Shown: piece by piece, positions 27,474 to 36,577 of the stretch
Position numbering within the stretch: position 1 is the stretch's first letter
Layout of the letters: every line of letters starts with the position of its first letter
Origin: Candidatus Blautia faecavium
Lineage (GTDB): Bacteria; Bacillota; Clostridia; Lachnospirales; Lachnospiraceae
Assembly: GCA_019118425.1 (NCBI GenBank)
Contig: DWYZ01000087.1
Location: forward strand, 1-50,577
Length of the DNA stretch: 50,577 nucleotides
Reading direction: 5' to 3'
The notes under the pieces: model-generated
What the model saw: the letters and a program-made list of their open reading frames with translations, nothing else
Database searches by the model: none
What the model was told of the DNA's origin: nothing
Made by a program: the position numbers and the translations under genes

Positions 27474-27541
27474 ATTCTTGCATGCGATTTTCGTGTGAAA
27501 GGAAATATATTTTTGACAAGTAGGAGGAGGCAGTAAGCAGA

Positions 27542-29911
27542 ATGTTTCAGGTAGTAAAACGTGACGGGGAAATTGATGAATTTAAAATGGGAAAAATTAC
27601 ATCTGCGATCAATAAAGCTTTTGTTGCCAAGGATAAAGTATACAGTCAGGACATGATCGATCTTTTGGGGCTTCGTGTTACTTCCGATTTTCAAAATAAG
27701 ATTTCGGACAATAAGATTACTGTGGAGGATATTCAGGACAGCGTGGAAAACGTCCTGATCCAGGCGGGCTATGCAGATGTAGCCAAGGCATATATTCTCT
27801 ACCGTAAGCAGAGAGAAAAAGTCCGTAATATGAAATCCACCATCCTGGATTACAAGGAGATCGTAAACAGCTACGTGAAGGTGGAAGACTGGAGGGTAAA
27901 AGAAAATTCTACAGTAACCTACTCCGTAGGAGGTCTGATCTTAAGTAATTCCGGAGCAGTAACGGCTAACTATTGGCTTTCTGAGATTTATGATAATGAG
28001 ATTGCGGAGGCCCACAGGAATGCGGATATCCACATCCACGATCTTTCCATGCTCACAGGCTATTGTGCGGGATGGTCGTTAAAACAGCTGATCCAGGAGG
28101 GACTTGGAGGGATAGAAGGAAAGATCACCTCTTCCCCGGCCAGACACTTAAGTGTGCTGTGCAACCAGATGGTGAACTTCCTGGGCATCATGCAGAATGA
28201 GTGGGCAGGGGCGCAAGCTTTTTCTTCCTTTGACACTTATCTGGCGCCTTTTGTGAAGGCGGACAACCTCTCTTATCCAGAGGTAAAAAAATGCATAGAA
28301 TCTTTTATTTACGGAGTAAACACTCCCAGTCGCTGGGGAACGCAGGCGCCTTTTTCAAACATCACGCTTGACTGGACCGTTCCTGAGGATCTCGCGGAGC
28401 TTCCGGCTATTGTGGGCGGCAGGGAAATGGATTTTAAATATAAAGATTGTAAAAAAGAGATGGATATGGTGAACAAGGCGTTTATCGAGACTATGATCGA
28501 GGGTGACGCCCACGGAAGAGGATTTCAGTATCCAATCCCCACTTATTCTATTACAAAAGACTTCGACTGGTCAGACACAGAGAATAACCGCCTCCTTTTC
28601 GAAATGACTGCGAAATACGGAACCCCGTATTTTTCCAATTACATTAACAGTGATATGAAACCCAGCGACATCCGCAGCATGTGCTGCCGCCTCCGCCTGG
28701 ACCTGCGGGAACTGCGGAAAAAGAGCGGCGGTTTCTTCGGCTCCGGGGAAAGCACAGGCTCTGTAGGGGTTGTCACCATCAATATGCCAAGGATCGCCTA
28801 CCTTTCCAAGACACCAGAGGAATTTTACCATCGTCTGGATCATATGATGGATATAGCGGCCCGTTCCCTTCACATTAAGAGGGAGATCATTACCAAGCTT
28901 TTGGATGAGGGATTGTATCCCTACACCAAGAGATATCTCGGCAGCTTTGACAATCATTTTTCTACAATAGGGCTTGTGGGAATGAATGAAGCGGGCTTAA
29001 ACGCCAAATGGATTGGCCATGACATGACGGATGTGCGCACCCAGAAGTTTACCAAAGAAGTGCTGGAGCATATGCGCAGCCGCCTTTCTGATTACCAGGA
29101 AGAGTATGTAGGGGAGCTGTTTAACTTAGAGGCAACTCCCGCGGAATCTACAGCCTATCGTCTTGCCAAGCATGACAGAAAACGCTGGCCGGATATCCGC
29201 ACGGCAGGAAGCAAGGGAGACGTTCCCTATTATACAAACAGTTCCCATCTGCCTGTGGAATTTACTTCAGATATTTTTGATGCCTTGGATATTCAGGACG
29301 AGCTGCAGACTCTTTATACATCAGGAACCGTATTCCACGGCTTTCTGGGAGAGAAGCTTCCGGACTGGAAGGCAGCAGCTTCCCTTGTGCGCAAGATCGC
29401 GGAGAACTACCGCCTGCCTTATTATACCATTTCCCCCACTTATTCCGTGTGCCAGGAGCATGGCTATTTAAGCGGCGAACACTTTACCTGTCCCAAATGC
29501 GGAAAGAAGGCGGAAGTATACAGCCGCATTACCGGCTATTACCGTCCGGTGCAAAACTGGAATGACGGAAAGGCGCAGGAGTACAAAAACCGTACCCTTT
29601 ATGATATCACTCATTCGACCTTGAAAAAAGTCCACGCAAGCGTGGTGACCATGAAGGAGGATGAAGTGGAGGTAAAGCCTGTGGAAACTCACAGATATCT
29701 TTTTACTACCAGCACCTGTCCTAACTGCCGTATTGCGAAAAAGATGCTGGAAGGAGAAGAACTTGAAGTGATCGATGCGGAAAAAAATCCGGAGATGGCG
29801 CGCCGCTTCGGCATCATGCAGGCCCCCACTTTAGTGATCACGGATGGGGAACATCTGAAAAAATATGTGAACGCTTCCAATATCCAGAGATATGTAGACG
29901 AGGAATTATGA
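27542..29911 (+). CDS. nrdD: Anaerobic ribonucleoside-triphosphate reductase with C-terminal glutaredoxin-like domain
   Basis: A 789-residue class III ribonucleotide reductase, which makes deoxynucleotides under anoxia. An N-terminal ATP-cone (VVKRDGEIDEFKMGKI) is followed by the ten-stranded barrel, a zinc site of Cys, His and CPKC near residue 650, and the glycyl-radical motif RITGY with Gly665. After a linker, residues about 715-789 form a glutaredoxin/thioredoxin-like domain with CPNC (Cys726, Cys729) and the cis-proline region QAPTLV. Such fusions are known in Firmicutes and probably supply reducing power in cis. The activating enzyme gene nrdG does not follow and is not in the window. 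Confidence 0.95.
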   Translation: MFQVVKRDGEIDEFKMGKITSAINKAFVAKDKVYSQDMIDLLGLRVTSDFQNKISDNKITVEDIQDSVENVLIQAGYADVAKAYILYRKQREKVRNMKSTILDYKEIVNSYVKVEDWRVKENSTVTYSVGGLILSNSGAVTANYWLSEIYDNEIAEAHRNADIHIHDLSMLTGYCAGWSLKQLIQEGLGGIEGKITSSPARHLSVLCNQMVNFLGIMQNEWAGAQAFSSFDTYLAPFVKADNLSYPEVKKCIESFIYGVNTPSRWGTQAPFSNITLDWTVPEDLAELPAIVGGREMDFKYKDCKKEMDMVNKAFIETMIEGDAHGRGFQYPIPTYSITKDFDWSDTENNRLLFEMTAKYGTPYFSNYINSDMKPSDIRSMCCRLRLDLRELRKKSGGFFGSGESTGSVGVVTINMPRIAYLSKTPEEFYHRLDHMMDIAARSLHIKREIITKLLDEGLYPYTKRYLGSFDNHFSTIGLVGMNEAGLNAKWIGHDMTDVRTQKFTKEVLEHMRSRLSDYQEEYVGELFNLEATPAESTAYRLAKHDRKRWPDIRTAGSKGDVPYYTNSSHLPVEFTSDIFDALDIQDELQTLYTSGTVFHGFLGEKLPDWKAAASLVRKIAENYRLPYYTISPTYSVCQEHGYLSGEHFTCPKCGKKAEVYSRITGYYRPVQNWNDGKAQEYKNRTLYDITHSTLKKVHASVVTMKEDEVEVKPVETHRYLFTTSTCPNCRIAKKMLEGEELEVIDAEKNPEMARRFGIMQAPTLVITDGEHLKKYVNASNIQRYVDEEL

Positions 29912-30082
29912 TCTGTGACGGGCGATCTGGCCTTTAAATATCCGCTTGACAGTGTGCTTTGCGGGGCTGGATCGCCTGCTGCTTCTATTAGCCAGCCGAC
30001 TGGCAGCAATTGCCAGAGATAGGCTTGTCGGACGAAAGAATTTTCTAAGGAAAAAGAAATATTTCGAAAATTAACAATTATC
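29912..30082. other. Non-coding spacer after nrdD
   Basis: It contains a hairpin CCGAC-TGGCA-GCAAT-TGCCA...GTCGG (about 29997-30031), which may act as a weak terminator, then AT-rich DNA. No start of nrdG and no other gene is visible. Confidence 0.4.
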
Positions 30083-30112
30083 TTGACAAACGTGCATAAA
30101 TTATGATATAAA
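30083..30112 (+). promoter_or_regulatory. Sigma-A promoter of the T-box/trpB transcript
   Basis: TTGACA (30083-30088) and TATAAA (30107-30112) with an 18-bp spacer, directly before the T-box leader. Confidence 0.7.
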
Positions 30113-30118
30113 TAATTC

Positions 30119-30402
30119 ATTCTAGTAAACCGTTGAAGAAGAGTAAGTACCTTTTAGGAATCTGGTTCCAGAGAGCTGCGGATGGTGGAAGGCAGTATCA
30201 GTGATAAGAGGGAATGGGCTTCTAAGGGCGAGCTGAATTGATCCTAGTAGGCAAGCCGGAGAACAGACTCCGTTATCAAAGAGCGCATATGTCAGTATGC
30301 AATGAGTGGGTATGCAGATACCAAGCCGGGTGGCACCGCAGGAGTTTTACTCTTGTCCCTGCAGAGTTTGTAGTTGTGGGAGACGAGGGTATTTTTTTAT
30401 GC
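30119..30402 (+). ncRNA. T-box riboswitch, tryptophan specifier
   Basis: The leader shows the T-box order: Stem I with the AGAGAGCTGCGGATGGTGGA region, a specifier loop GGAATGGGC with TGG (30215-30217) as the tryptophan codon, and the T-box core GCCGGGTGGCACCGCAGG (30325-30342). A terminator follows: TACTCTTGTCCC pairs with GGGAGACGAGGGTA, then seven T. Uncharged tRNA-Trp would stabilise the antiterminator and allow expression of the TrpB-type gene 80 bases downstream. Confidence 0.88.
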
Positions 30403-30482
30403 CTTACTATCCTTGGGAGTTTTCATGAAAAAGGTTCCCTTTGTCTTCCACCCAGAATTGAATGAAAGAGAGGAGAAAAAAC

Positions 30483-31871
30483 ATGGCAGAAACAAAGAAA
30501 ATCCCTTATAAAATTTATCTGGAAGAGCAGGAAATGCCTACAGCATGGTATAATGTCCGTGCAGATATGAAAGAAAAGCCAGCGCCCCTTTTAAACCCCG
30601 CAACCTTAAAGCCCATGACGGCAGAAGAACTGGGCGGAGTTTTCTGTGAGGAACTGGTGAAGCAGGAACTGGATGATGATACCGCCTACATTGAAATCCC
30701 GGAGGAAATCAGAAACTTTTATAAAATGTACCGCCCTTCTCCATTGGTGCGTGCATACTGTCTGGAAGAAAAGCTTCAGACTCCGGCGAAGATTTACTAT
30801 AAATTTGAGGGTAACAATACCAGCGGAAGCCATAAATTAAATTCCGCCATTGCCCAGGCTTATTACGCAAAGAAGCAGGGACTGAAGGGAGTGACCACAG
30901 AGACAGGGGCAGGACAGTGGGGGACCGCTCTTTCCATGGCTTGCGCTTACTTGAATCTGGACTGCCAGGTATACATGGTAAAGTGCTCCTATGAACAAAA
31001 ACCTTTCCGGAGAGAGGTAATGCGTACCTATGGCGCGAAAGTAACACCCTCTCCTTCTGATACCACAGAAGTAGGAAGAAAGATCCTAGCAGAGCATCCG
31101 GGAACCACAGGAAGCCTTGGCTGCGCGATTTCTGAGGCAGTGGAATGTGCAACCAAGCAGGAGGGTTACCGTTACGTTCTGGGAAGCGTGCTGAATCAGG
31201 TGCTTCTCCACCAGTCTATTATTGGCCTGGAGACAAAGGCTGCATTAGACAAATATGGGATCAAGGCAGACATGATCATTGGCTGTGCAGGAGGAGGATC
31301 TAATCTTGGAGGACTGATCTCTCCGTTTATGGGCGAAAAGCTCCGGGGAGAACGGGATTACCAGTTCATTGCCGTAGAACCGGCATCCTGCCCAAGCCTT
31401 ACCAGAGGAAAATACGTTTATGATTTTTGTGATACGGGTATGGTTACGCCTCTGGCAAAAATGTACACCCTGGGAAGTAATTTTATTCCTTCCGCAAATC
31501 ATGCAGGAGGGCTCAGATATCACGGAATGAGCGCAATTCTTTCCAAGCTGTACGACGATGGTCTTATGGAAGCACGCTCTGTGGAGCAGACGGCAGTGTT
31601 TGAAGCGGCAGAAAAGTTTGCCAGGGTGGAAGGAATCCTTCCGGCGCCGGAAAGCTCCCATGCCATCAAGGTTGCCATTGACGAGGCAATGAAATGTAAA
31701 GAGACCGGGGAAGAGAAGACGATTGTATTCGGTCTGACAGGAACAGGCTATTTCGATATGGTGGCTTATGAAAAATATAACAATGGAGAAATGTCGGATT
31801 ATATTCCTACAGACGAAGATCTTGCCGCAGGCTTTGCGGGGATTCCTAAATTCCCAGGAAATGAGATATAA
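30483..31871 (+). CDS. trpB: TrpB2-type tryptophan synthase beta chain
   Basis: A 462-residue PLP enzyme of the TrpB-like/TrpB2 group, longer than the classical TrpB1. The cofactor lysine is Lys118 in NNTSGSHKLNSA; other motifs are ETGAGQWG, GCAGGGSNLGG and a late GLTGTGYFDMVAY. TrpB2 enzymes join indole and serine and usually act without TrpA; no trpA is nearby, so indole salvage is likely. The start at 30483 follows AGAGGAG; an earlier in-frame ATG at 30462 lacks a good site. The Trp T-box upstream supports the assignment. Confidence 0.92.
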   Translation: MAETKKIPYKIYLEEQEMPTAWYNVRADMKEKPAPLLNPATLKPMTAEELGGVFCEELVKQELDDDTAYIEIPEEIRNFYKMYRPSPLVRAYCLEEKLQTPAKIYYKFEGNNTSGSHKLNSAIAQAYYAKKQGLKGVTTETGAGQWGTALSMACAYLNLDCQVYMVKCSYEQKPFRREVMRTYGAKVTPSPSDTTEVGRKILAEHPGTTGSLGCAISEAVECATKQEGYRYVLGSVLNQVLLHQSIIGLETKAALDKYGIKADMIIGCAGGGSNLGGLISPFMGEKLRGERDYQFIAVEPASCPSLTRGKYVYDFCDTGMVTPLAKMYTLGSNFIPSANHAGGLRYHGMSAILSKLYDDGLMEARSVEQTAVFEAAEKFARVEGILPAPESSHAIKVAIDEAMKCKETGEEKTIVFGLTGTGYFDMVAYEKYNNGEMSDYIPTDEDLAAGFAGIPKFPGNEI

Positions 31872-31900
31872 ATAAACCGATTGCCTTCATAAAAAAGAAT

Positions 31901-31932
31901 AGCAGGACCGGACAGAAATGTCCGGTCCTGCT
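31901..31932. terminator. Strong hairpin between trpB and the ligase gene
   Basis: AGCAGGACCGGAC pairs perfectly with GTCCGGTCCTGCT. The T-run lies on the minus strand (A-run before the hairpin), but it can block both transcripts. Confidence 0.7.
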
Positions 31933-31952
31933 TGCGTATCAATCGTATAAAA

Positions 31953-31994
31953 AAGACATCTCCTGTTTTTCGGCTGGGAAGACAGAAGATGTCT
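31953..31994 (-). terminator. Terminator of the acyl-CoA ligase gene
   Basis: On the minus strand AGACATCTTCTGT pairs with ACAGGAGATGTCT (with a bulge) and is followed by six T. Confidence 0.7.
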
Positions 31995-32012
31995 GTAAAA
32001 GTCTTAGATATA

Positions 32013-33647
32013 TTATCCGCGGTTCTGTGCCGCTACAAGATGAGTAGCCCCGTACATGTCCCGAAGCTTAGGCTTTTCGATCTTTCCGGTGGCGTTTCGG
32101 GGAACATCGGCGAAGAAGATCTTTTTAGGACGTTTATACCGGGGAAGCTGCTTGCAGAAAAGGTTAATATCTTCTTCTGTGCAGGTATAACCGGGTTTTA
32201 AGGAGATGATAGCCGCCGAGATCTCTCCCAGACGGGGATCCGGAAGGCCGATGACAGCCACATCATGTACCGCCTCGTTGGTATGAAGAAAATCTTCAAT
32301 CTGCACAGGATAAATATTTTCGCCTCCGCTGATGATCACGTCTTTCTTTCGGTCAACTAAAAAGATAAACCCGTCCTCATCCTCCACTGCCATATCTCCT
32401 GTGTACAGCCAGCCGTCATGGAGCACCTCGCTGGTGGCCTTAGGATCGTTATAATAGCAGACCATGACGCCGGGGCCTTTAACTGCAAGTTCGCCGGTTT
32501 CTCCCTGCTTTACGGGATTTCCTTTTTCATCAATGATCTTGGTTTCCCAGCCGTACCCCGCTTTTCCGATGGCGCCGACTTTGTTGATATTTTCTACGCC
32601 AAGATGTACGCAGCCAGGGCCGATGGATTCGCTGAGACCGTAGTTGGTGTCGTATTGGTGATGAGGAAAGTATTTTTTCCAGTGTTTGATCAAACTTTGG
32701 GGAACTGGCTGCGCGCCGATGTGCATGAGCCTCCACTGGTCAAGCTGATACATTTCCAGCTTGATCTTCCCGCTGTCCAAGGCCAGGAGAAGATCCTGGG
32801 CCCAGGGAACAAGAAGCCATACAATAGTACATTTTTCTTCGGATACAGCACGGAGGATGTATTCCGGATTCGTTCCTTTTAAAAGGACTGCCTTGCCGCC
32901 TGTGAGAAGAGAGCCGAACCAGTGCATCTTAGCTCCCGTATGATAAAGGGGAGGAATGCACAGGAACACATCGTCCTTGGTCTGGCCGTGATGGTTCTGC
33001 TCTGTCTTGGCAGCGTGCATAAGGGCCTGATGACGGTGAAGGATCGCCTTAGGAAACCCTGTGGTGCCGGAAGAAAAATAAATAGCGGCATAATCTTCAT
33101 CGGTGATGTCAATCTTAGGAGACTGGCTGGAACAGTTGGCTGTGAGCATGGTGTAGTCTTCTGCAAATCCAGGACAGCCGTCTCCCACATAAAAGAGAAG
33201 GCGGTGCTTTCCGATCTCATCTGCCACCTCTTCCACACGCCCGATAAATTCCGGACCGAATACAAGGATATCTACTTCCGCCAGATCCAGACAATACTGG
33301 ATTTCTTCCGCGGAATAGCGGAAATTCATAGGAACCGCAAGGGCTCCTGTCTTTAAGATCCCAAAATAGATGGGAAGCCATTCCAGGCAGTTCATAAGCA
33401 GAATGGCGACTTTATCCCCTTTTCGGACGCCTCGCTCCAGCAGCATATTGGCGAAGCGGTTTGCTTTTTCATTAAAAACATTCCATGTGATCTCGCGGCG
33501 GTAGTAAGCTGCCCGTACCGGTTCGATCAGCTCATATTCCTTCCATGTAACTCGTCTGGTCTCCGGCATTCCCGGATTGATCTCCACCAGACAGACATCG
33601 TCGCCGTACAGGCGGCAGTTTTTTTCCAAAATTTCCGTAATAGGCAT
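32013..33647 (-). CDS. AMP-dependent acyl-CoA synthetase/ligase
   Basis: A 544-residue adenylate-forming enzyme that activates a carboxylic acid to its CoA thioester. Core motifs: A3 IYFSSGTTGFPKA, A5 NYGLSES, A7 GWLYTGDMA, A8 RKKDVIISGGENIYPVQIED and A10 PRNATGKIEKPKLRD with the catalytic lysine. The acid is not predictable; it is not the bile-acid ligase BaiB that I know. It shares a mirrored promoter region with the symporter gene, so import and activation of one substrate is a reasonable reading. AGGAGG precedes the ATG. Confidence 0.9.
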   Translation of the reverse strand: MPITEILEKNCRLYGDDVCLVEINPGMPETRRVTWKEYELIEPVRAAYYRREITWNVFNEKANRFANMLLERGVRKGDKVAILLMNCLEWLPIYFGILKTGALAVPMNFRYSAEEIQYCLDLAEVDILVFGPEFIGRVEEVADEIGKHRLLFYVGDGCPGFAEDYTMLTANCSSQSPKIDITDEDYAAIYFSSGTTGFPKAILHRHQALMHAAKTEQNHHGQTKDDVFLCIPPLYHTGAKMHWFGSLLTGGKAVLLKGTNPEYILRAVSEEKCTIVWLLVPWAQDLLLALDSGKIKLEMYQLDQWRLMHIGAQPVPQSLIKHWKKYFPHHQYDTNYGLSESIGPGCVHLGVENINKVGAIGKAGYGWETKIIDEKGNPVKQGETGELAVKGPGVMVCYYNDPKATSEVLHDGWLYTGDMAVEDEDGFIFLVDRKKDVIISGGENIYPVQIEDFLHTNEAVHDVAVIGLPDPRLGEISAAIISLKPGYTCTEEDINLFCKQLPRYKRPKKIFFADVPRNATGKIEKPKLRDMYGATHLVAAQNRG

Positions 33648-33768
33648 GGTTTCCTCCTTTGCCCCGGGGCATAATAAAATAAAAATGAAAATTTCCTTTT
33701 AGGACAAGAAAAGATCCTGCATCCTAAAAGGTGCAGAATCAATGCCCCCATTGGCAGAATAAATTCGC

Positions 33769-33921
33769 GCTTTAACGCGCCTACTCACTAAAGTAAATAT
33801 ACCTAATTTATGAAAAAAAGTCAACCTTTTTATTTCGAAAAAAGGTATTGACTTTTATAAAATAACCAGGTATACTTTGAAGAAATTGATTTAGCGAGTA
33901 AAAGCGTAACGCTTTAACGCG
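33769..33921 (+). repeat. 12-bp direct repeat CGCTTTAACGCG flanking the divergent promoters
   Basis: Exact copies at 33769-33780 and 33910-33921 lie in the two leaders, each within small GCG...CGC hairpins. The second leader also has AAAAGC-AAAAGCTTTT just before the ribosome-binding site. Confidence 0.6.
33796..33876. promoter_or_regulatory. Mirrored divergent promoters with central palindrome
   Basis: Minus strand: TTGACT (33824-33819) and TATATT (33801-33796), 17-bp spacer. Plus strand: TTGACT (33848-33853) and TATACT (33871-33876), 17-bp spacer. Both spacers end in AGG before the -10 box. The 23 bp between the -35 boxes is the palindrome CCTTTTT-ATTTCG-AAAAAAGG, a likely operator for a shared regulator. 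No regulator gene adjoins. Confidence 0.75.
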
Positions 33922-33954
33922 TAAAAGCAAAAGCTTTTGAGGAGGAAATTAGAA

Positions 33955-35493
33955 ATGGCAGTTAAGTTGATCATGCTGATCATATTTTTTGGAATTATGA
34001 TCGGCGTAGGAGTGATGACGCGAAAGCATGCGTCCAGTGTGAATGGTTTTGTGTTAGGCGGGAGAAATGTGGGCCCATGGCTGACAGCCTTCGCGTATGG
34101 AACTTCTTACTTTTCTGCAGTTGTATTTGTAGGCTATGCGGGGCAGTTCGGGTGGAAATACGGACTTGCGTCCACCTGGATCGGTCTGGGAAATGCGATC
34201 CTGGGAAGTCTTTTGGCCTGGGTGGTCTTAGGCCGCAGGACCAGGATTATGACGAAGCATCTTCAGGCAGCTACCATGCCGGATTTTTTTGGAAAAAGAT
34301 TTTCCAGCAATGCTCTGCGGATCGCGGCGTCCGCTATCGTGTTTGTTTTTTTAATCCCCTATACAGCTTCATTGTATAATGGTCTTTCCAGACTGTTTGG
34401 GATGTCTTTTAATATTCCCTATGAGGTGTGTGTGATCCTTATGGCGACCCTTACCGGCGTATATGTGATTCTGGGCGGATACATGGCGACTGCCATAAAT
34501 GATTTTATCCAAGGTATCATTATGATCGGCGGAATTATCGCGGTGATCGCCGCTGTGCTGAATGGACAAGGCGGATTCATAGAAGCGGTTAAAAATCTTT
34601 CTGTATTGGAAAGTGACGTTCCTATTACTCTGGGACAGCAAGGAGCATTTGCTTCTTTTTTTGGTCCGGATCCCTTAAATCTTTTGGGAGTCATTGTCCT
34701 GACTTCCCTTGGAACCTGGGGGCTTCCTCAGATGGTGCATAAATTCTATACGATAAAGGATGAAAAAGCAGTTAAGACGGGAACGATCATTTCCACTTTG
34801 TTTGCGGTGATTATTTCCGGAGGATGTTATTTCCTGGGAGGATTCGGCCGTCTGTTTGATTCTCCGGAGCTGTATGCAGCAGATGGGACGATCATATACG
34901 ATGCGATCATCCCACAGATGCTCTCTTCCCTGTCGGATGTGCTGATAGGGATCGTGGTCATTTTGGTGCTCTCCGCATCTATGTCCACCTTGTCTTCCCT
35001 GGTGCTTACTTCAAGCTCCACCCTTACTTTAGATTTCATCAAAGGAAATCTGGCAAAGAACCTAAGCGAAAAGAAACAGCTTCTTATCATGCGTATACTG
35101 ATCGTGTTCTTTATCGCGATTTCCGTAGTACTGGCTTTAGATCCGCCTACCTTTATTGCCCAGCTGATGGGAATTTCCTGGGGCGCGCTGGCCGGAGCCT
35201 TTCTGGCGCCGTTCTTGTATGGACTTTTCTGGAAAGGAACCACAAGAGCCGGGGTATGGGCCAGCTTCATTGTGGGCGTCGGGATCACTGTGGCCAATAT
35301 GTTCCTTCACTTTATAGAGTCATCCATTAACGCGGGCGCCGTAGCCATGGTAGCAGGTCTGATCGTAGTTCCTGTGGTAAGCCTATTAACGCCTAAGATG
35401 GAGAAAAAGCAGGTAGAAGAGATCTTTACCTGCTATGATGAAGAAGTACATGTAAAACGTAAAGTAGCCCTTCCGGAAAAAGAAGGAAATTAG
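33955..35493 (+). CDS. Sodium:solute symporter family protein
   Basis: A 512-residue membrane protein with about 13 hydrophobic segments and SSS-family features: GGRNVGPWLTAFAYGTSYFS near the N-terminus, YVILGGYMATAINDFIQG in the middle and a conserved TLSSLVLTSSSTLTLD segment. Members couple Na+ entry to uptake of sugars, amino acids, short-chain or aromatic acids. The divergent ligase makes an organic acid the best guess. The start at 33955 is chosen because GAGGAGG lies nine bases before it. Confidence 0.9.
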   Translation: MAVKLIMLIIFFGIMIGVGVMTRKHASSVNGFVLGGRNVGPWLTAFAYGTSYFSAVVFVGYAGQFGWKYGLASTWIGLGNAILGSLLAWVVLGRRTRIMTKHLQAATMPDFFGKRFSSNALRIAASAIVFVFLIPYTASLYNGLSRLFGMSFNIPYEVCVILMATLTGVYVILGGYMATAINDFIQGIIMIGGIIAVIAAVLNGQGGFIEAVKNLSVLESDVPITLGQQGAFASFFGPDPLNLLGVIVLTSLGTWGLPQMVHKFYTIKDEKAVKTGTIISTLFAVIISGGCYFLGGFGRLFDSPELYAADGTIIYDAIIPQMLSSLSDVLIGIVVILVLSASMSTLSSLVLTSSSTLTLDFIKGNLAKNLSEKKQLLIMRILIVFFIAISVVLALDPPTFIAQLMGISWGALAGAFLAPFLYGLFWKGTTRAGVWASFIVGVGITVANMFLHFIESSINAGAVAMVAGLIVVPVVSLLTPKMEKKQVEEIFTCYDEEVHVKRKVALPEKEGN

Positions 35494-35528
35494 CTGCATG
35501 TCACACAGTGACCAGTAACGGAAATTAA

Positions 35529-36341
35529 TCAAAGCTGAAAGAGAAAAGCGGCATTTTCGTAAAGGATCTGCTGTTTTTCTTTTTCTGAAAGACCAGATAA
35601 GGAGAGGAGCTTATCCACACAGTCTTTCTGCTCGGTCCATGGAGAATCTGTTCCGAAAAGGACTTTATCTGCCCCGTGCTTGTGCACCATGCGGACAAAC
35701 TGGGCGTCTTCCATATGCATCAGGGAGTAGGCTGTGTCAAAATAAACATTTTTGCCGCAGAGCTTTTCTTCTGCCTCAAAGTAGTTTTCATTGCTTCCCA
35801 TATGGGCCAGGATCAGCTTAGGAGGCGCGGTTTCCTCAAGTACATGAAGGATCATGTCCGGGGAGCAGAAGACTTCGTCAGGCGTATAGGGATCGGCTCC
35901 TGTATGGGTGACAATGGAAAGTCCAAGGGCGGAAGCCTCATAGATCAGACGCATATAGCGGATATCATCAAATTTCATTCCCTGGTAATTCGGATGCAGC
36001 TTGATCCCTGCAAATCCTTCCTGCTTGATCTGATGGAGCTGTTCCTTATAAGTATCAGATTCGGGATGGATGCCTGCAAGGGATACCAGGCGGGGGCCGC
36101 TTTCTGACCCGCAGGTTTCGTTCACATGGACGGCAAAACGAAGGATGGATTCGTATTGATGAGGGGTGGTGACGATGGGAAGGACCATGCTGACGTCTAC
36201 CCCGCCTCTTTCCATGGAATCCTTAAGTCCCTGAGTGGTCCCGTCCATAGAAGGTTTAAGGTGGATCACAGAAGAAAGCTTTGGGATGGCTTTGGCGGCC
36301 ACTTTATCTGGAAAAATATGGGTATGAGAATCTATTATCAT
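35529..36341 (-). CDS. Amidohydrolase 2 family protein
   Basis: A 270-residue TIM-barrel metal hydrolase. The N-terminal metal motif is DSHTHIFP; further ligands are His in GIKLHPNYQG, His in SIVTHTGADPY, and Asp in LFGTDSPW. This set fits the amidohydrolase_2 group, which includes ACMSD-like decarboxylases and uncharacterised hydrolases. It converges on the symporter gene with only 35 bases between the stops. A role in processing the same substrate as the ligase/symporter pair is possible but unproven. GGAGG precedes the ATG at 36341. Confidence 0.85.
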   Translation of the reverse strand: MIIDSHTHIFPDKVAAKAIPKLSSVIHLKPSMDGTTQGLKDSMERGGVDVSMVLPIVTTPHQYESILRFAVHVNETCGSESGPRLVSLAGIHPESDTYKEQLHQIKQEGFAGIKLHPNYQGMKFDDIRYMRLIYEASALGLSIVTHTGADPYTPDEVFCSPDMILHVLEETAPPKLILAHMGSNENYFEAEEKLCGKNVYFDTAYSLMHMEDAQFVRMVHKHGADKVLFGTDSPWTEQKDCVDKLLSLSGLSEKEKQQILYENAAFLFQL

Positions 36342-36441
36342 GGGAAAACCTCCTGTGTATGAAATATTATATCTGCTGCCGCCAGTATTTCCCGGCGGAA
36401 AACAAAAAACCAGATATTATTATACTTTAAATGATTGGGAG

Positions 36442-36470
36442 TTTCAATCCTGGATGAGAGGTGCTATAAT
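36442..36470 (+). promoter_or_regulatory. Promoter of the ACT-domain gene
   Basis: TTTCAA (36442-36447) and TATAAT (36465-36470) with a 17-bp spacer. About 100 nt of leader follow, with no recognised riboswitch. Confidence 0.5.
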
Positions 36471-36577
36471 AAATTTGGTGTCTGCGGTTATATGCTTTCT
36501 TGCTGCCGGACGCAGTACGAACAGTAAGTGTATGCGGGGAAGCATCGACCGTGACCTGAGATGAGAGGAGAATGATT

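Noticed and set aside
29912-30082. nrdG after nrdD
   Set aside because: No frame contains the radical-SAM cysteine motif; only short frames are present.
32013-33647. Bile acid-CoA ligase BaiB
   Set aside because: The sequence does not resemble BaiB beyond general ligase motifs, and no other bai gene is nearby.
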